Source: Bacteroidota bacterium
GTDB lineage: Bacteria; Bacteroidota; Bacteroidia; Chitinophagales; Chitinophagaceae
Length of the DNA: 5,787 nucleotides
Assembly (NCBI GenBank): GCA_028877005.1
Contig: JAGWPI010000033.1
Span: forward strand, 1-5,787
Direction of reading: 5' to 3'
Positions 5,595 to 5,787 of this stretch are shown piece by piece (the first letter of the stretch is position 1; each line of letters opens with the position of its first letter). Below the pieces are notes generated by a model that did not search any database, was not told the origin of the DNA, and saw only the letters and a program-made list of their open reading frames with translations. Both the position numbers and the translations under genes were made by a program.

Positions 5595-5622
5595 CAAATA
5601 TATTTGCTTTATGCTAACGCAA
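5595..5622 (-). promoter_or_regulatory. Strong consensus-like promoter on the minus strand
   Basis: Read on the minus strand, TTG (5622-5620) is followed after exactly 17 nt by TATATTTG (5602-5595). This is a full match to the Bacteroidota TTG-N17-23-TAnnTTTG pattern and the best promoter match in the window. It points towards the possible broken membrane peptide starting at 5568, 26 nt beyond the -7 element. Confidence 0.45.
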
Positions 5623-5787
5623 TGCCACTTGTGTTATTTTGATACTTTCAAAAAATAATTCTACCTACCTGGTACCTCATAAATATCACTTACTCATACA
5701 AATAGTTGAAAAGTATAAATAAATCAGTTCTAGGTAATTATTTCATCCCAAAATAAATTCAGATATACCCCAAATAACAGCTATTGG

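Larger units (their letters stand above)
5425..5787. other. 363-nt end region without an intact gene
   Basis: No intact coding sequence is supported after gldD. The plus strand has frequent stops. The stretch holds the palindrome next to the gldD stop, a minus-strand promoter-like site, and a possible broken membrane peptide. From 5461 to 5580 the plus strand has about 31 C but only 2 G. Between about 5623 and 5787 I see only short minus-strand fragments: one beginning MRYQVGRIIF at 5680, and PIAVIWGISEFILG running in from the window edge. Neither is long enough to call. Confidence 0.7.

Overview
The window looks like ordinary chromosomal DNA from a member of the Bacteroidota, probably a Chitinophagaceae-like or related gliding lineage. 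The evidence is AT-rich DNA, no clear Shine-Dalgarno sequences, promoter-like sites of the TTG...TAnnTTTG type, lipoprotein signals, and above all the gliding-motility pair gldE-gldD behind ssb. The exact family is an inference; no taxonomic marker settles it.

Layout. Positions 2-343 hold the 3' part of a low-molecular-weight protein tyrosine phosphatase gene, cut by the window edge. It overlaps the start of hisS (336-1718, histidyl-tRNA synthetase) by 8 bases. An 11-bp stem-loop (1739-1771) separates hisS from a convergent minus-strand gene (1804-2232) for a small secreted protein with a DUF3471-like look. A divergent intergenic region then leads to a small lipoprotein of unknown function (2373-2780, +). 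After a 159-nt AT-rich gap comes ssb (2940-3368). It is followed by gldE (3451-4800, starting with TTG), a DUF21/CBS/CorC-type membrane protein, and gldD (4828-5424), a gliding-motility lipoprotein. The last 363 nt contain no intact gene. The minus strand there reads like a broken two-helix membrane peptide (about 5427-5568) with a good promoter-like site in front of it.

How the genes relate. LMW-PTP and hisS are probably one transcript. ssb, gldE and gldD form a recurring Bacteroidota cluster. gldE and gldD are probably co-transcribed, perhaps from their own promoter in the ssb-gldE gap, and act together at the cell envelope in gliding/type IX secretion. The two small exported proteins in the middle sit head to head and are the least understood intact genes here.

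I found no defence system, mobile element, CRISPR array, RNA gene or convincing new multi-gene system. The items most worth a second look are the broken minus-strand reading frame with its extreme C/G asymmetry at the right end, two perfect 24-nt palindromes in and just after gldD, and the unusual C-terminal tip of SSB.
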